Positions 24,411 through 34,792 of a stretch of 56,646 bases of DNA are shown piece by piece. The notes beneath the pieces were generated by a model. The model had not been told where the DNA came from. It made no database searches and worked only from the letters and a program-made list of their open reading frames with translations. The stretch covers positions 1 through 56,646 of the forward strand of contig CASEAR010000110.1 in assembly GCA_949285835.1 (NCBI GenBank). The letters are read 5' to 3'. Positions within the stretch are counted from its first letter, which is position 1. Every line of letters begins with the position of its first letter. This DNA is from an uncultured Verrucomicrobiota bacterium (GTDB lineage: Bacteria; Verrucomicrobiota; Kiritimatiellia; RFP12; UBA3636). The translations under genes were made by a program, and so were the position numbers.

Positions 24411-26609
24411 ATGAAAACGGAACCTATAGCCGGACAAGTATTTTCTCTGGATACAGAATCTGCATCCATGGTTTTCAAATTCCTGCCGGACTACGGCGTG
24501 TGGACGATTCCATACTTCGGTCCGCGGATAACCGACCCGCAGGATGCGGCCGTGTTGTCCAGCTTTTCTGGCAATTACGGCACTTCAAACGGAAAAACAA
24601 TAAGAGAAAGCTATCCGGCTTTCGGTTCCGATATCGATCCGCATTTGCTGAACACGCACGGCGGCCTGACCGCCGTACACCACGACGGGTGCGCCGGTAC
24701 GTCATGGAGAGCGGAATCCGCCGTGCGGACCGAAGCTGAAGACGGCGTCACACATGTTGAGATAACGCTTCGCGACGCTGAATATGATTTCCGAGCCGTT
24801 CAGCACTTCCGCATAATAAAAGGCATCGACGTATTCGAAACGTGGGTGGAGCTTAAAAACAGCGAACCTGGCTCCGTACGCCTGTCCGTAATGGACTCGG
24901 CAGCGTTCGAGTTTCTCGGATTGCCGCGCGACCTGTCGGTACTAACATTGTACGGACAATGGGCCAACGAAGCGCAGCTTTCAGTATCACAGCTGCATCG
25001 TGGACAGACCATAGCCATCGGAGCGCGGTCGGGCGTGCGCGATGCATGGGACAGCAATCCGTCGTTTATGTTGTTCGAGTCCTCTGCCACAGAGGAATCC
25101 GGTCTCGTATACGGCTGCGCTCTGGCCTGGTCCGGAGCGTGGCACGCATCACTGAGCCGCACCTCAAACGGCGAACTCCGTATGAACGCGGGAGCAGACA
25201 ATCCGTCCGGGCCGTACATAATGCGGCCCGGCACAACGCTGATGCTCCCGAAGTTCATCATGTCGTGTTCCGTCGGAGGATTCGGGAAAATCTCGCGGGC
25301 TTTCCACAAGTGGGCGCGCGAAAAGTGCCTCCCGCACGGCGGCGGAGTGCGCGATGTGCTGCTCAACAGCTGGGAAGGCGCGTATTTCTCGTTCAATGAG
25401 AAGACTCTCACGGACATGATGGACGGAGTGCGCGAACTTGGAGGGGAGCTTTTTGTCATAGACGACGGATGGTTCGGGCTCGGGGAATACGCTCGAGACG
25501 ACGACAGACGCGGACTTGGCGACTGGTTCTGGAACACTAAGAAACTCCCCAGAGGACTGAAATACCTTACGGACGAGGCGGCAAAACGCGGTTTGAAACT
25601 TGGGCTTTGGATAGAGCCTGAAATGGCCAACACCCGAAGCGAAATCGCCGTCTCCCACCCGGACTGGATTATGCGGGAAAAAGGCAGGCCGCTCCGGACT
25701 GGACGCGGCGAATCGCAGGTTGTCCTTGATATGACCAATCCGGAAGTCCGGGATGAAATCTTCCGGAGGATCTCCGATATAATCGAATCCGCACCGGCGC
25801 TTGCATACATCAAATGGGACGCAAACGCCGACTTTATGAACCCCGGCTCCGCATACCTCGAAGACGACTGCCAGACAAACATCTGGTTCGACTATGCCTC
25901 AGGAGTCCGCGAACTGGCGCAAAGGCTCGCCTCCAAATTCCCCGGCATTATATTTCAGGCATGTTCCTCCGGCGGCGCGCACGCCGACTTCGCCAGCCTT
26001 TCAACTGCAGACGAATTCTGGGGATCAGACAATACCGACGCTCGTCAGCGCATATTCATCCAGTGGGGAGAACAGATGTTTTATCCCGCATGCGCCATGG
26101 CATGCCATGTGACTGCGGTGCCGTCTCATCAGACAGGCAGGGTCACACCTCTCAAGTTCCGCTTCGACGTGGCAATGTCCGGACGCCTCGGCTTCGAACT
26201 CCACCCGGCGAACATGACTCCCGAGGAAATCAGATTCGCCAAAATTGCCGTTGCGGATTACAAGAGCATACGCAGCACGGTGCAGCTGGGAAATCTTTAC
26301 CGGCTCGTTTCTCCGTATGGCAATGACCACGCCGCGCTGATGTACTCCGACGATTCCATGGAAAATGCCGTCGTATTCGTTTGGGGGCTTAACAGGCGAA
26401 TATGCGGAGATTATCCTCCTCCGATAAAACTTGCCGGCGTTGACCCTGCAAAACGGTATTCCATACGCGAAATAAACAAAAACGGAGAAAAATCTCATTC
26501 AGATCTGGACGGAGCTGTTGTCGGAGGCGACGCGCTCATGAACATGGGCATGGGGGTTGCGCTTTCGGCCGAATACGACTCCGCCGTTTTTGTCCTTAAA
26601 GCCGTCTGA
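24411..26609 (+). CDS. GH36 alpha-galactosidase
   Basis: A 732-residue retaining glycosidase without a signal peptide, so cytoplasmic. GH36 landmarks in order: LLNSWEGAYFSFNEK, FVIDDGWFG, GLKLGLWIEPEM, the nucleophile block AYIKWDANADF (Asp near 470), and the acid/base region FWGSDNTDARQR (Asp near 540). It releases terminal alpha-galactose from oligosaccharides such as melibiose and raffinose. It sits one base after the esterase gene with a GGATCAGGG site. A terminator follows. Confidence 0.95.
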   Translation: MKTEPIAGQVFSLDTESASMVFKFLPDYGVWTIPYFGPRITDPQDAAVLSSFSGNYGTSNGKTIRESYPAFGSDIDPHLLNTHGGLTAVHHDGCAGTSWRAESAVRTEAEDGVTHVEITLRDAEYDFRAVQHFRIIKGIDVFETWVELKNSEPGSVRLSVMDSAAFEFLGLPRDLSVLTLYGQWANEAQLSVSQLHRGQTIAIGARSGVRDAWDSNPSFMLFESSATEESGLVYGCALAWSGAWHASLSRTSNGELRMNAGADNPSGPYIMRPGTTLMLPKFIMSCSVGGFGKISRAFHKWAREKCLPHGGGVRDVLLNSWEGAYFSFNEKTLTDMMDGVRELGGELFVIDDGWFGLGEYARDDDRRGLGDWFWNTKKLPRGLKYLTDEAAKRGLKLGLWIEPEMANTRSEIAVSHPDWIMREKGRPLRTGRGESQVVLDMTNPEVRDEIFRRISDIIESAPALAYIKWDANADFMNPGSAYLEDDCQTNIWFDYASGVRELAQRLASKFPGIIFQACSSGGAHADFASLSTADEFWGSDNTDARQRIFIQWGEQMFYPACAMACHVTAVPSHQTGRVTPLKFRFDVAMSGRLGFELHPANMTPEEIRFAKIAVADYKSIRSTVQLGNLYRLVSPYGNDHAALMYSDDSMENAVVFVWGLNRRICGDYPPPIKLAGVDPAKRYSIREINKNGEKSHSDLDGAVVGGDALMNMGMGVALSAEYDSAVFVLKAV

Positions 26610-26659
26610 TGGTCGCCGTACCTGCCGGAACGGCAGGCATGACGCCTGAAGAGACAAGC

Positions 26660-26692
26660 GCCGGTACGGGAAATTTCCGTGCCGGCTTTTTT
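26660..26692 (+). terminator. Terminator after the alpha-galactosidase gene
   Basis: gccggtacgg (26660-26669) pairs with ccgtgccggc (26677-26686), followed by tttttt. Confidence 0.9.
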
Positions 26693-26790
26693 GCATGCTG
26701 CGTTGGCGGGAAGAACCGCCACGTCAATCCGGGAAAAATATCGCCGTAAGCATGCCAGCCCGCGCAGCACTGCGGCGCTCAGCCAATCCG

Positions 26791-28632
26791 TCAGCGTCCG
26801 CAGACGTCTTCATGCGCGCGGGGAAGCCTACCGCCTCGTATTGTATTATCATCCATCTGCGAATTCCCAGAATCGTCTTCAGCAGAGGAAACGGATTCCG
26901 GAAGCATCATTGAAAATATGCAGCCGCCATCCTCTGGGCATTCCAACACCGCGGAGCCTCCGTGGAGCTGCGCGGTATGCTTCACGATGGACAACCCAAG
27001 TCCTGTTCCACCCAGAGCGCGGCTCCTGTCCTTATGGACACGATAGAAGCGCTCAAAAATTCGCTCCCTGTGCTCCCGCGGAATTCCGCATCCATAATCG
27101 CGGACTGACAACCTGCATTTTCCATCGCATTTGTCCACCGAAACGTCAATTTTTTTCGAACCGCTGTACCTGATCGCGTTGACAATAAGATTTACTATTG
27201 CCTGTTCAAGCGCAGGCGCGTCACCATCAACAACTGCATTTCTGTTCCCTGACACACTAATTGATATGCCGGCTCTGTGTGCAGCGGGAGAAGTTTGAGC
27301 GGCAGCATTGACAGCCACGGAAAATAGATTGACGGGGAAGAAGTCCTTTTCAGCGACATGCGTCTTGCGTTCTATGGACAGAAGGTTGAGGATGTCGTTC
27401 ACGAGGCTGTTCATGCGCGCGGCCTGCGTAAAAATCATCTCCGCCATTTCCATCCGCTTCTCTTTCGGCAAGTCCGGCTCCTCGCGTATCACTTCCGCCG
27501 CACCGGATATGCACGTAAGCGGAGTGCGTATCTCATGCGTCACGTGCGCGAGAAAATCGCTGCGGAACGACTCCAGCCTGCGCAATTCAGTAAGGTCCGT
27601 TATCGTAAGGAGAAGCCCGCCCCCTGTAAACGTGGCCGACACGAAAATCACACCCTCCGTCGAATCCGGAAATGTCATAGAGAATTCCTTTTTGAACCCG
27701 GCGCCGACAGAAAAGGCTTTTTCAACGGAATCCGCCAATCCCTTAACTCCAGACCTGAACACGTTGAAGCTTCCGCCCGGGGCAATTTGAAATAGACGTT
27801 CCGCAGATCTGTTGTGCTCCGCCACAGATCCGTCGCTGAGAGTAAGAAGCACGGCGTCGGTCATATCCGAAAGAATTGCCTCTTTGTCGTTACGCTCCCT
27901 GGATACAGACTCGATCGTCTTTTTCAGTTTCTCCGTCATCTCCGACACGCCTATCGCAAGATCGCGCAGCACGCCAGAACGCGGAATACGGATTCTCACA
28001 TCAAGAATGCCCGAGGCCACAGACATTACGGAACTCTGAAGCAGAAGAAGCGGCTTGCGGACACGTCTTAAAACATACGCAGCCACAGCCGCCACGACTA
28101 TGCCGCCAAAGACTACCGCAAGCACGAGATTGACTTTGGAAAGCGTCATAATCCGGCTTGTGGCGTCCGTTTTTACCGAAGACCTGACAACATACACTCC
28201 GTCTGGTGTTTCCAGCGGAACGGAATGATAAATCATCCATTCACCGACAGATTCAGAAAAACGCCTGTCCGTTGCCGGAGCGCCTGACATCGCAGCCGAC
28301 ACCTCCGGTCTGGCGGAATGATTTACCATTTCTTCCGGGTCTTCATCGGAATCGCCGATCACTCTGCCGTCCGGCGCAATTACGCTCAGACGGAGCCCCG
28401 TGCCCCTGAATTTTTCGCAAAACTCCTTCGCGCCAGACTCGTCGCCGGACTGGAGGAACGGAGACACCGCCTCCCTTGCCAGCATTGTCTCATGGGATAT
28501 GCTGTTTTCCGCATCGGAAAGGAAGGACTCCATAAACACCGTATGCTGCCAGTACAGCAGCCATGCGAAAAACACGACAACGGCGGTAACTGCGACCGGG
28601 AATCCAAAAAGAATTCTGTCTCTGGTTTTCAC
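26791..28632 (-). CDS. phoR: Phosphate-responsive sensor histidine kinase, PhoR-like
   Basis: 613 residues. Two transmembrane segments (FPVAVTAVVVFFAWLLYW and VNLVLAVVFGGIVVAAVAAYV) flank a periplasmic sensor part; a HAMP-like linker, a PAS-like region and HisKA (HVTHEIRTPLTCISG) follow, then HATPase (NLIVNAIRYS, DYGCGIP, IFERFYRV, GGTGLGLSI). It starts with GTG, four bases after the response regulator stop, behind AGGAG. It closes the pst-pho operon, so phosphate sensing is inferred from context and architecture. Confidence 0.92.
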   Translation of the reverse strand: MKTRDRILFGFPVAVTAVVVFFAWLLYWQHTVFMESFLSDAENSISHETMLAREAVSPFLQSGDESGAKEFCEKFRGTGLRLSVIAPDGRVIGDSDEDPEEMVNHSARPEVSAAMSGAPATDRRFSESVGEWMIYHSVPLETPDGVYVVRSSVKTDATSRIMTLSKVNLVLAVVFGGIVVAAVAAYVLRRVRKPLLLLQSSVMSVASGILDVRIRIPRSGVLRDLAIGVSEMTEKLKKTIESVSRERNDKEAILSDMTDAVLLTLSDGSVAEHNRSAERLFQIAPGGSFNVFRSGVKGLADSVEKAFSVGAGFKKEFSMTFPDSTEGVIFVSATFTGGGLLLTITDLTELRRLESFRSDFLAHVTHEIRTPLTCISGAAEVIREEPDLPKEKRMEMAEMIFTQAARMNSLVNDILNLLSIERKTHVAEKDFFPVNLFSVAVNAAAQTSPAAHRAGISISVSGNRNAVVDGDAPALEQAIVNLIVNAIRYSGSKKIDVSVDKCDGKCRLSVRDYGCGIPREHRERIFERFYRVHKDRSRALGGTGLGLSIVKHTAQLHGGSAVLECPEDGGCIFSMMLPESVSSAEDDSGNSQMDDNTIRGGRLPRAHEDVCGR

Positions 28633-28636
28633 TCGC

Positions 28637-29317
28637 TCACTCCTGCTTCATGCGGTACCCGACACCTCTGACCGTTTCGATACACGGGCCCAGATCTCCG
28701 AGTTTTTTCCTTAAATTGACCATCTGAACGTCCACAGAACGTTCCGTCACCGGATAATCATCACCCTTTATCGAGTTGATTATCTGGCTACGCGTGTAAA
28801 CGCGCCCCGGATGCGATGCAAGAAGCGTGAGGGTAGCGAATTCTCCCGCCGTGAGATCAAGAGGAACTCCAGATGCAAGAGCGGAATGGGTTTCTGTATT
28901 TATTACCAGCCCCGGAATGCGTATCTCCACGGACGTCTCCGCAGTCGGAGCCCGCAGCTGCGCGCGTACTCTTGCCACCAGAATCCTGCGGCTGAACGGC
29001 TTGGTCACATAGTCGGACGCGCCGATTTCAAGTCCGGAAACAACGTCCGCCTCCTCCCCGAGCGCACTGAGCATAACCACCGGTATGCCGGCTGTGCGCT
29101 CGTCCGCTTTCAGAGCCCGGCAAACACTCAGCCCATCCATCCCCGGGAGCATTATGTCCAGAAGAATCAAATCCGGCTGAACGGTTCTGGCCATCTCCAG
29201 CCCGCGTTCTCCGTCGTCTGCCTCATAGCAGACTTTAAAGCCTCCGCTCTCGAGAGCAAGCCTGATAAGCTCTCTTATGTCCCTCTCGTCTTCTATAATC
29301 AGAATCCTATGGCTCAT
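28637..29317 (-). CDS. phoB: Response regulator, PhoB-like
   Basis: 226 residues: a receiver domain with IIEDERDIREL, phospho-acceptor Asp in LILLDIMLPGMDG and the Lys of DYVTKPFSR, followed by an OmpR-type winged helix (LTAGEFATLTLLASHPGRVY, SVDVQMVNLRKKL). It activates Pho regulon promoters on phosphorylation. It overlaps phoU by 11 bases and precedes the kinase gene. Confidence 0.94.
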   Translation of the reverse strand: MSHRILIIEDERDIRELIRLALESGGFKVCYEADDGERGLEMARTVQPDLILLDIMLPGMDGLSVCRALKADERTAGIPVVMLSALGEEADVVSGLEIGASDYVTKPFSRRILVARVRAQLRAPTAETSVEIRIPGLVINTETHSALASGVPLDLTAGEFATLTLLASHPGRVYTRSQIINSIKGDDYPVTERSVDVQMVNLRKKLGDLGPCIETVRGVGYRMKQE

Positions 29318-29987
29318 TTGGGCGTTCTCCGAGCTCCCCGTGACGCACTATCTTCCCTTTTTCAAGGTAGATAATGTCCTCGGCAATGTTGGTTGCAAAG
29401 TCGCCCGCGCGCTCTATGCTGCGGGAAATGGTCAAGCAGTCGATATAATATCCGCATGAAGACGAATCCGACAAGAGAATCCGGTTGACCGCGGCATAGT
29501 TCGCCTTATGGAGTTCGTCCACTTTGTCGTCTTCGCGCAGCACCTCATACGCCGCATCCACATCGTGGTAAGTGAAGGCGTCCAGCGTTTTTTTCAGCAT
29601 TCCGCACGCCACATCCGCCATTTTTGTAAAATCTATGGGTTTCGATATTCTTCCCCTGTAGCGCGTCAGATCAGGGACTCTGGAGGCAATGTTTACCGCC
29701 AGATCTCCGATGCGTTCAATCTCATTGTTTATTTTGAGCACGGCTATAAGATTGCGCAAGTCCCCTGCCACGGGCTGGTGCAGAGCCAGTATTTTCAGGC
29801 ATTCTTCCTCTATGGCGACCTCGTAAATGTCGATCTGTTCATCATTGCGTATTATCTCAGCGGCAACCGCGCAGTCGTATTCCGCAACAGATTTTACCGC
29901 ACGGTTGAGCGCCATCTCCGCATCCGCGGCAATCTGATTTAGCATTCTCCTCAGATTTGTCATTGCCGCAACAAAGTGTTCTTTCAT
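29307..29987 (-). CDS. phoU: Phosphate transport accessory regulator PhoU
   Basis: 226 residues, all helical, with two PhoU repeats: the pattern EIIRNDEQIDIYEVAIEEEC in the first and EVLREDDKVDELHKANYAAV in the second, each supplying acidic metal-binding residues. KINNEIERIGDLAVNIA and SIERAGDFATNIAEDI are diagnostic. PhoU links PstB status to PhoR. Located between pstB and phoB as in many phosphate operons. Confidence 0.95.
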   Translation of the reverse strand: MKEHFVAAMTNLRRMLNQIAADAEMALNRAVKSVAEYDCAVAAEIIRNDEQIDIYEVAIEEECLKILALHQPVAGDLRNLIAVLKINNEIERIGDLAVNIASRVPDLTRYRGRISKPIDFTKMADVACGMLKKTLDAFTYHDVDAAYEVLREDDKVDELHKANYAAVNRILLSDSSSCGYYIDCLTISRSIERAGDFATNIAEDIIYLEKGKIVRHGELGERPNEP

Positions 29988-30017
29988 GTTAACCCCTCCC
30001 GATTATGACGCTGCATT

Positions 30018-30773
30018 TTATCCGAACCTGCCGGTAATGTAATCTTCTGTCTTTTTACATTTCGGATTCGTGAATATTGTTTTTGTATCGTTGTATTCCA
30101 CGATTTCACCCTTGTGAAAAAATGCCGTATAATCGCTTATTCGGGCGGCCTGCTGCATATTGTGGGTCACAATCATCACAGTGAACCGCTTCCTCAGCTC
30201 CACCATGAGTTCTTCAATCTTAAGCGTCGCCACCGGATCTATCGCGCTCGTTGGCTCGTCCATCAGTATCACTTCCGGTTCGGCAGCTATTGCCCTTGCG
30301 ATGCACAGTCTCTGCTGCTGTCCGCCGGAAAGTGCGAGACCGCTTGAGCTCAGCTTGTCTTTTACCTCATCCCATATCGAAGCAGATTTAAGCGCGTCTT
30401 CCACACGATCGGCGATCTCCGAGCGTGAAAGTTTGAAATGCAGGCGCAGCGGATACGCCACATTGTCAAAAACTGACATAGGAAAAGGCGTCGGTTTCTG
30501 GAAGATCATGCCGATCCGACGGCGGAGTTCCAGGATATCCGTGTCAGGCCCAAGAATATCGACCCCGTCCAGAAGGAGTTTGCCGGTGACGCGCTGATTC
30601 CTGTACAGCTCGAAAATCCTGTTGTATATCCGCAGATGCGTCGATTTTCCGCATCCGGAAGGACCTATCACCGCGGTTATCTTGTTCTTCTCAACCGAAA
30701 GGAAGTTGTTGAAGAGAGCCTGATGATCTCCGTAGTAGAAACATATGTCTCTGGCCTCTATTTTAGCCTGCAT
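30018..30773 (-). CDS. pstB: Phosphate ABC transporter ATPase
   Basis: 251 residues: Walker [14 protein letters not shown]-loop [18 protein letters not shown] (the PstB-specific TPFPMS), signature [14 protein letters not shown], Walker [14 protein letters not shown] and [20 protein letters not shown]. Overlaps the pstA end by 11 bases. Confidence 0.97.
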   Translation of the reverse strand: MQAKIEARDICFYYGDHQALFNNFLSVEKNKITAVIGPSGCGKSTHLRIYNRIFELYRNQRVTGKLLLDGVDILGPDTDILELRRRIGMIFQKPTPFPMSVFDNVAYPLRLHFKLSRSEIADRVEDALKSASIWDEVKDKLSSSGLALSGGQQQRLCIARAIAAEPEVILMDEPTSAIDPVATLKIEELMVELRKRFTVMIVTHNMQQAARISDYTAFFHKGEIVEYNDTKTIFTNPKCKKTEDYITGRFG

Positions 30774-31620
30774 TATTTTTCTCCCTGAAAACTATACGAG
30801 TGACAATGTTCACGGCAAGGACTGCCGCGGTAATGACCAGAGAAGCCCCCCAGCCGGCAGTGTGCATCTCGGCAAACGGGGAATTTGTGGTATACTCCGT
30901 AATCAGAACCGGCATATTAGCGGTCGGTCTGGTGAAAAAATCCGACGGCCAGGCATCGGCAAACATCGCTGTGAACAGTAAAGGAGCAGTCTCTCCGCTT
31001 ACACGGGCCACAGCCAGAAGGATACCCGTGAGAAGCCCGTTGCGTGCGCTGCGGCAGACAATACAGAGGATCGAACGCATCTTCGTCATCCCGAGAGCCA
31101 GAGACGATTCGCGGAGAGAATTCGGCACCATCCCAAGCATATCCTCCGTTGTTCTCATGATCAGCGGAAACATTATCACCGCCAGAGACACGGACGCCGC
31201 GAATCCAGAAAAATGTCCGGAAGGCACTACTATAATGACGTAAACAAAAAGTCCGACAAGAACCGAAGGCACACCCATCATAACATTCGCAGCAAATCTG
31301 AGAACCGCCACCGCACGTCCCGCGTCTGGATATTCCGACAGAAAAATGCCTGCCAGAACGGCAGGAGGTATCGCGAGCACAGCGGCAAACACAGTTATCA
31401 TCACCGAACCGAGGATCGCGTTGGCAATGCCGCCTCCTTCCACGCCATATGGTCTGGACGAATTCAAGAAGAAGTCCAGCGACACCGCGTCCATGCCGCG
31501 TATTACCACGGTGTAGAGCACCAGAATCATGCCGGTCACGGCAATAAAAACCGATGCCGCAGAAAATAAAGTATGAAACCTGTCATTAAGTTTCCGCCAA
31601 AAAAGCGTCTTCTTCTTCAT
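30763..31620 (-). CDS. pstA: Phosphate ABC transporter permease PstA
   Basis: 285 residues with six hydrophobic segments and the EAA-type loop ([21 protein letters not shown]). The segment [20 protein letters not shown] and [12 protein letters not shown] near the end match PstA. It starts within the pstC stop (ATGA overlap), pairs with PstC in the membrane and passes phosphate from PstS inward. Confidence 0.95.
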   Translation of the reverse strand: MKKKTLFWRKLNDRFHTLFSAASVFIAVTGMILVLYTVVIRGMDAVSLDFFLNSSRPYGVEGGGIANAILGSVMITVFAAVLAIPPAVLAGIFLSEYPDAGRAVAVLRFAANVMMGVPSVLVGLFVYVIIVVPSGHFSGFAASVSLAVIMFPLIMRTTEDMLGMVPNSLRESSLALGMTKMRSILCIVCRSARNGLLTGILLAVARVSGETAPLLFTAMFADAWPSDFFTRPTANMPVLITEYTTNSPFAEMHTAGWGASLVITAAVLAVNIVTRIVFREKNNAG

Positions 31621-32564
31621 CTGCTCTCCCCGCGCTTAGCGCCTGTGGCGTGCAAATAGTACTGAGCCAGCACCTGTATGCCGAAACTCATGGCAAGCAG
31701 GATAAATCCAAGCGCAAACAATGCGCTTCTCTGCATTCCTGTGGCCTCGGAAAAATTATTGGCGATTGCGCTGGCTATTGTCGTCGCTCCGGAATACGAT
31801 GTTTCCGGCATCTCCATTACATTGCCTATGACGAAAAGCACCGCCATCGTCTCTCCGAGGGCACGCCCGAGACCGATAAAAACCCCGCCAAGAATACCAC
31901 GTATGCCGTAACGCAGCACAACATCTCTGGCTGTTTCCCACCTTGTGCACCCTATGCCGTACGCGGACTCCCTTAGCATCGGCGGCGTCATCCTGAAAAC
32001 ATCGCGCATGACGGCACATATGTACGGCATTATCATGAGCGCAAGGATCACGCCTGCCGTGAAAATACCGAACCCGTTGTAGTCCGGACCGAAAATCAGC
32101 CTTAATCCCGGCACCTGACTGAGCCCCAGCGTTTCTGAAAAAAACGGCTGTACATAATCCTGCATTACCGGCGTAACAAGAAACAGCCCCCACATTCCAT
32201 AAATTACGCTTGGAATCGCTGCAAGCAGATCCACTGCATGGCTCAATACCGCCCCAGGCAGGGGCGCAGCGTCTGAAAGGTACATCGCAGCCGCAAACGA
32301 CAACGGCAGCGCTATCACCAGCGCTATTGCCGTTGTCGAAAGCGTACCGACTATCCCCGGAAGAGCACCGTATACATCTCTGGAAGGATCCCATTCGGAG
32401 GAAATTATGAAATTTATTCCGAATTTCTCCCATGCCCCATATGACTCAACGTACAGCTGCACGAAAAATGCCAGCATCAGCAATCCCGTAAAACCTGCGC
32501 AGCATACGCACAACATACGAAACACGCTGTCCGTTAGATTTTTCTTCGCCCAAACTGCATTCAT
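31617..32564 (-). CDS. pstC: Phosphate ABC transporter permease PstC
   Basis: 315 residues, six hydrophobic segments, EAA loop LRESAYGIGCTRWETARDVV and the PstC hallmarks EWDPSRDVYGALPGIVGTL and GLGRALGETMAVLFVIGN. RBS GGAGTGAGCG precedes the ATG at 32564. Confidence 0.96.
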   Translation of the reverse strand: MNAVWAKKNLTDSVFRMLCVCCAGFTGLLMLAFFVQLYVESYGAWEKFGINFIISSEWDPSRDVYGALPGIVGTLSTTAIALVIALPLSFAAAMYLSDAAPLPGAVLSHAVDLLAAIPSVIYGMWGLFLVTPVMQDYVQPFFSETLGLSQVPGLRLIFGPDYNGFGIFTAGVILALMIMPYICAVMRDVFRMTPPMLRESAYGIGCTRWETARDVVLRYGIRGILGGVFIGLGRALGETMAVLFVIGNVMEMPETSYSGATTIASAIANNFSEATGMQRSALFALGFILLAMSFGIQVLAQYYLHATGAKRGESR

Positions 32565-32602
32565 CGCTCACTCCGAAGACAGTCTATATAAGCCTTGATT
32601 TA

Positions 32603-33607
32603 TCACTTAAATACTTTTTCAGTTACCATATCCACCACATTCTTCGGCAACGGCACATAGTGAAGTTCACGTGCAAACGAAGCCCCGGCCCCGAAACACC
32701 AAGTCACATAATTCTTCAGAGACTCTTTCAGCGCCGCGTCCGCGTCTTTGCGGAACAAAATGTAGGTGACGCCGGTTATCGGCCAAGACTTTTCGCCGGG
32801 CATGTTCGTAAGCATCATGCGGAAGCCGTCCGCCTTCTCCCACTCCGCACATGCGGCGCTCGAAGAGAACGTCTCCATGGAAGCCTGGACATACCTGCCG
32901 TCGGCATTTTCCAGCACCGCCATAGCAAGCTTGGCCTCCACTGCGTATGTGTATTCAGTATAACCAATGCTTCCGCGTATTTTCGCGACGTTGTTGCAGA
33001 CGCCCGGATTTTTCTGTCCGCCCATTCCGACAGGCCACTTGACGGATGCACCGCTTCCCACATTGGCCGCCCATTCCTCGGAAATCTTTGAAAGATAGTC
33101 GGTAAATATGGACGTCGTACCGCTGGAATCAGCCCTTCTGACAACGGTTATCTTGGTACGCGGAAGCTTGAGTTCCGGATTAAGCCCTGCAATCGCCGGA
33201 TCATTCCACCGGGTAATTTTGCCGAGAAAGATATCGGACAGAACCTTCTTTGAAAGCTTCAGCTGGTTGTTGCCAACTCCGGGAATGTTGTATATGATCA
33301 CCACTCCGCCCGTGAGCATGGGGAACTGCTGCAGCCCCTGTGCTTCCTGATCCGCAAGGGTAAGCGGATTGTCGGATCCCGCAAAATCAACCGTGCCTTC
33401 TTTAAGCTGATTGACTCCGGCCCCGGAGCCTATGCTTTGATAGTTGACTGAATTGTCCGGATTAGCCTGCGTATAGGTGTACGTCCATTTCTGGTACACT
33501 GGAGCCGGGAAACTCGCCCCTGCCCCGTTCAGCGCTTTACCTTCCGCGGCAGCGAGTGTGCATCCGGCCGCAGCAGAAATTACAACTGCAAAAAATTTTC
33601 TATTCAT
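32603..33607 (-). CDS. pstS: Periplasmic phosphate-binding protein
   Basis: 334 residues beginning MNRKFFAVVISAAAGCTLAA, a Sec signal; a longer frame to 33865 would run into the neighbouring gene and hide this signal. Phosphate-binding segments are GAGASFPAPVYQKW, SIGSGAGVNQLKEGTVDFAGSD (quoted only in outline) and VRRADSSGTTSIFTDYLS. AAAAGGAAAAAAC precedes the ATG at 33607. It delivers phosphate to PstCA. Confidence 0.95.
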   Translation of the reverse strand: MNRKFFAVVISAAAGCTLAAAEGKALNGAGASFPAPVYQKWTYTYTQANPDNSVNYQSIGSGAGVNQLKEGTVDFAGSDNPLTLADQEAQGLQQFPMLTGGVVIIYNIPGVGNNQLKLSKKVLSDIFLGKITRWNDPAIAGLNPELKLPRTKITVVRRADSSGTTSIFTDYLSKISEEWAANVGSGASVKWPVGMGGQKNPGVCNNVAKIRGSIGYTEYTYAVEAKLAMAVLENADGRYVQASMETFSSSAACAEWEKADGFRMMLTNMPGEKSWPITGVTYILFRKDADAALKESLKNYVTWCFGAGASFARELHYVPLPKNVVDMVTEKVFK

Positions 33608-33686
33608 GTTTTTTCCTTTTTCTGTTTGAGCCCCGGAATTGTATCCGTACGCATTACAGGCATATTCGTGAATTATTAGAATTCCG

Positions 33687-34412
33687 TTAGAACTTCGCTG
33701 TACACTCAATTCCGAGAACGTTAAACGAATCCCAGTCTCCATCCGATTTGTCCGCCTGGACAAGCGCATACAGCCCGCCTGAAAGATTTTCCGTAAAATT
33801 CGCTGAGACGCCGATCTGACTGCGGTGACGGTTGAACATATCGGATCCGGACAGCCCGTCCGCATCTTCTATAAACAGTTCCCACGAAGCATATGGATTG
33901 ATCTCCAGTGCCGTGAATTTCCACGGAGAGCGCACGCGGATCCGGTCGCGATAGCGCATATACGTGTCGCTTCCGTCGTCCTTGTCCCGCACTTCGAAGC
34001 GCAGCCTGTTGTCAAACTTCCAGCCTCCCAGATCGTGCTTTAGCGTCAGATCCACCGTGGGACGAACTTCCTCTCTCCAGTAGTGTGAATGTACCGGCTT
34101 GTACTCTACAGCGCCGCCGTCCCCTTCTGAGGCTTTATACGTCGCCGTATTCTTTCTTTCCTGAACAATTTTGCATCCCACACCGACTGACATCCAGTCC
34201 GTACACGAAAATTCAAGCATCATCAGCGTCTCTTCGTCATAGAACTCGGAAGCGTCGTCCTGGAACTTCAGTTCCTCTTCCGCCTTAATCTTTACACTGT
34301 CGCTCAGAGCGCCTTCCGCTCCCAGCTTCAGCCAGAGTTGGAAATCATCGGAAGCAAACGCCCCCGCGCAAAAAACCGCAACTGCGGCGCCTGTCAGGAT
34401 TTTTGTTTTCAT
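33687..34412 (-). CDS. DUF2490-type outer-membrane beta-barrel protein
   Basis: 241 residues with a Sec signal (MKTKILTGAAVAVFCAGAFA) and alternating amphipathic strands ending in an aromatic residue (IECTAKF), as in outer-membrane barrels. The motifs FDNRLRFEVRD and YMRYRDRIRVRSPWKF match DUF2490 proteins. It is the first gene of the phosphate operon, 79 bases ahead of pstS, so a phosphate-regulated porin or accessory barrel is a fair inference; direct evidence is lacking. AGGAAC lies before the ATG. Confidence 0.75.
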   Translation of the reverse strand: MKTKILTGAAVAVFCAGAFASDDFQLWLKLGAEGALSDSVKIKAEEELKFQDDASEFYDEETLMMLEFSCTDWMSVGVGCKIVQERKNTATYKASEGDGGAVEYKPVHSHYWREEVRPTVDLTLKHDLGGWKFDNRLRFEVRDKDDGSDTYMRYRDRIRVRSPWKFTALEINPYASWELFIEDADGLSGSDMFNRHRSQIGVSANFTENLSGGLYALVQADKSDGDWDSFNVLGIECTAKF

Positions 34413-34456
34413 TACTTGTTCCTAAAGTTTCGCGGTCCGCGCGTGAGTTTTCCCGC

Positions 34457-34504
34457 TTTTACGGCCGCTTCGCCGCATATATAATCATGTGACCGTAAAA
34501 ACAA
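34457..34504 (-). promoter_or_regulatory. Promoter region of the phosphate operon with flanking inverted repeat
   Basis: On the minus strand TTGTTT (34499-34504), 17 bases, TATATG (34476-34481). An 8-bp inverted repeat TTTTACGG (34457-34464) / CCGTAAAA (34493-34500) brackets the -10 element and could be a regulator site. No classical tandem Pho box was found. Confidence 0.45.
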
Positions 34505-34792
34505 TATTGCCGGAACATTAGATTATGGTTAAACCGGCACGGGCAAACCTGCGAATGCATCCCGGAGAAATGCATCCTGCAGTCATACTGTACCCCAATC
34601 AGCGCAAATGATGCGCCTTCCGGGTTTCTCTCACGAAAGACAAGGCGGATACGCCGTTGATTGAATCCGGTTTCATCCGGCGCGTAACTCTGCAAAGCAC
34701 TCCGGCAAACAACCGGTTTTCCATTCGCATACCGCTGCACTGCCGGCAATACTGCACTGCATTCGAACACGAATGATTCAATTAAGGATAAT

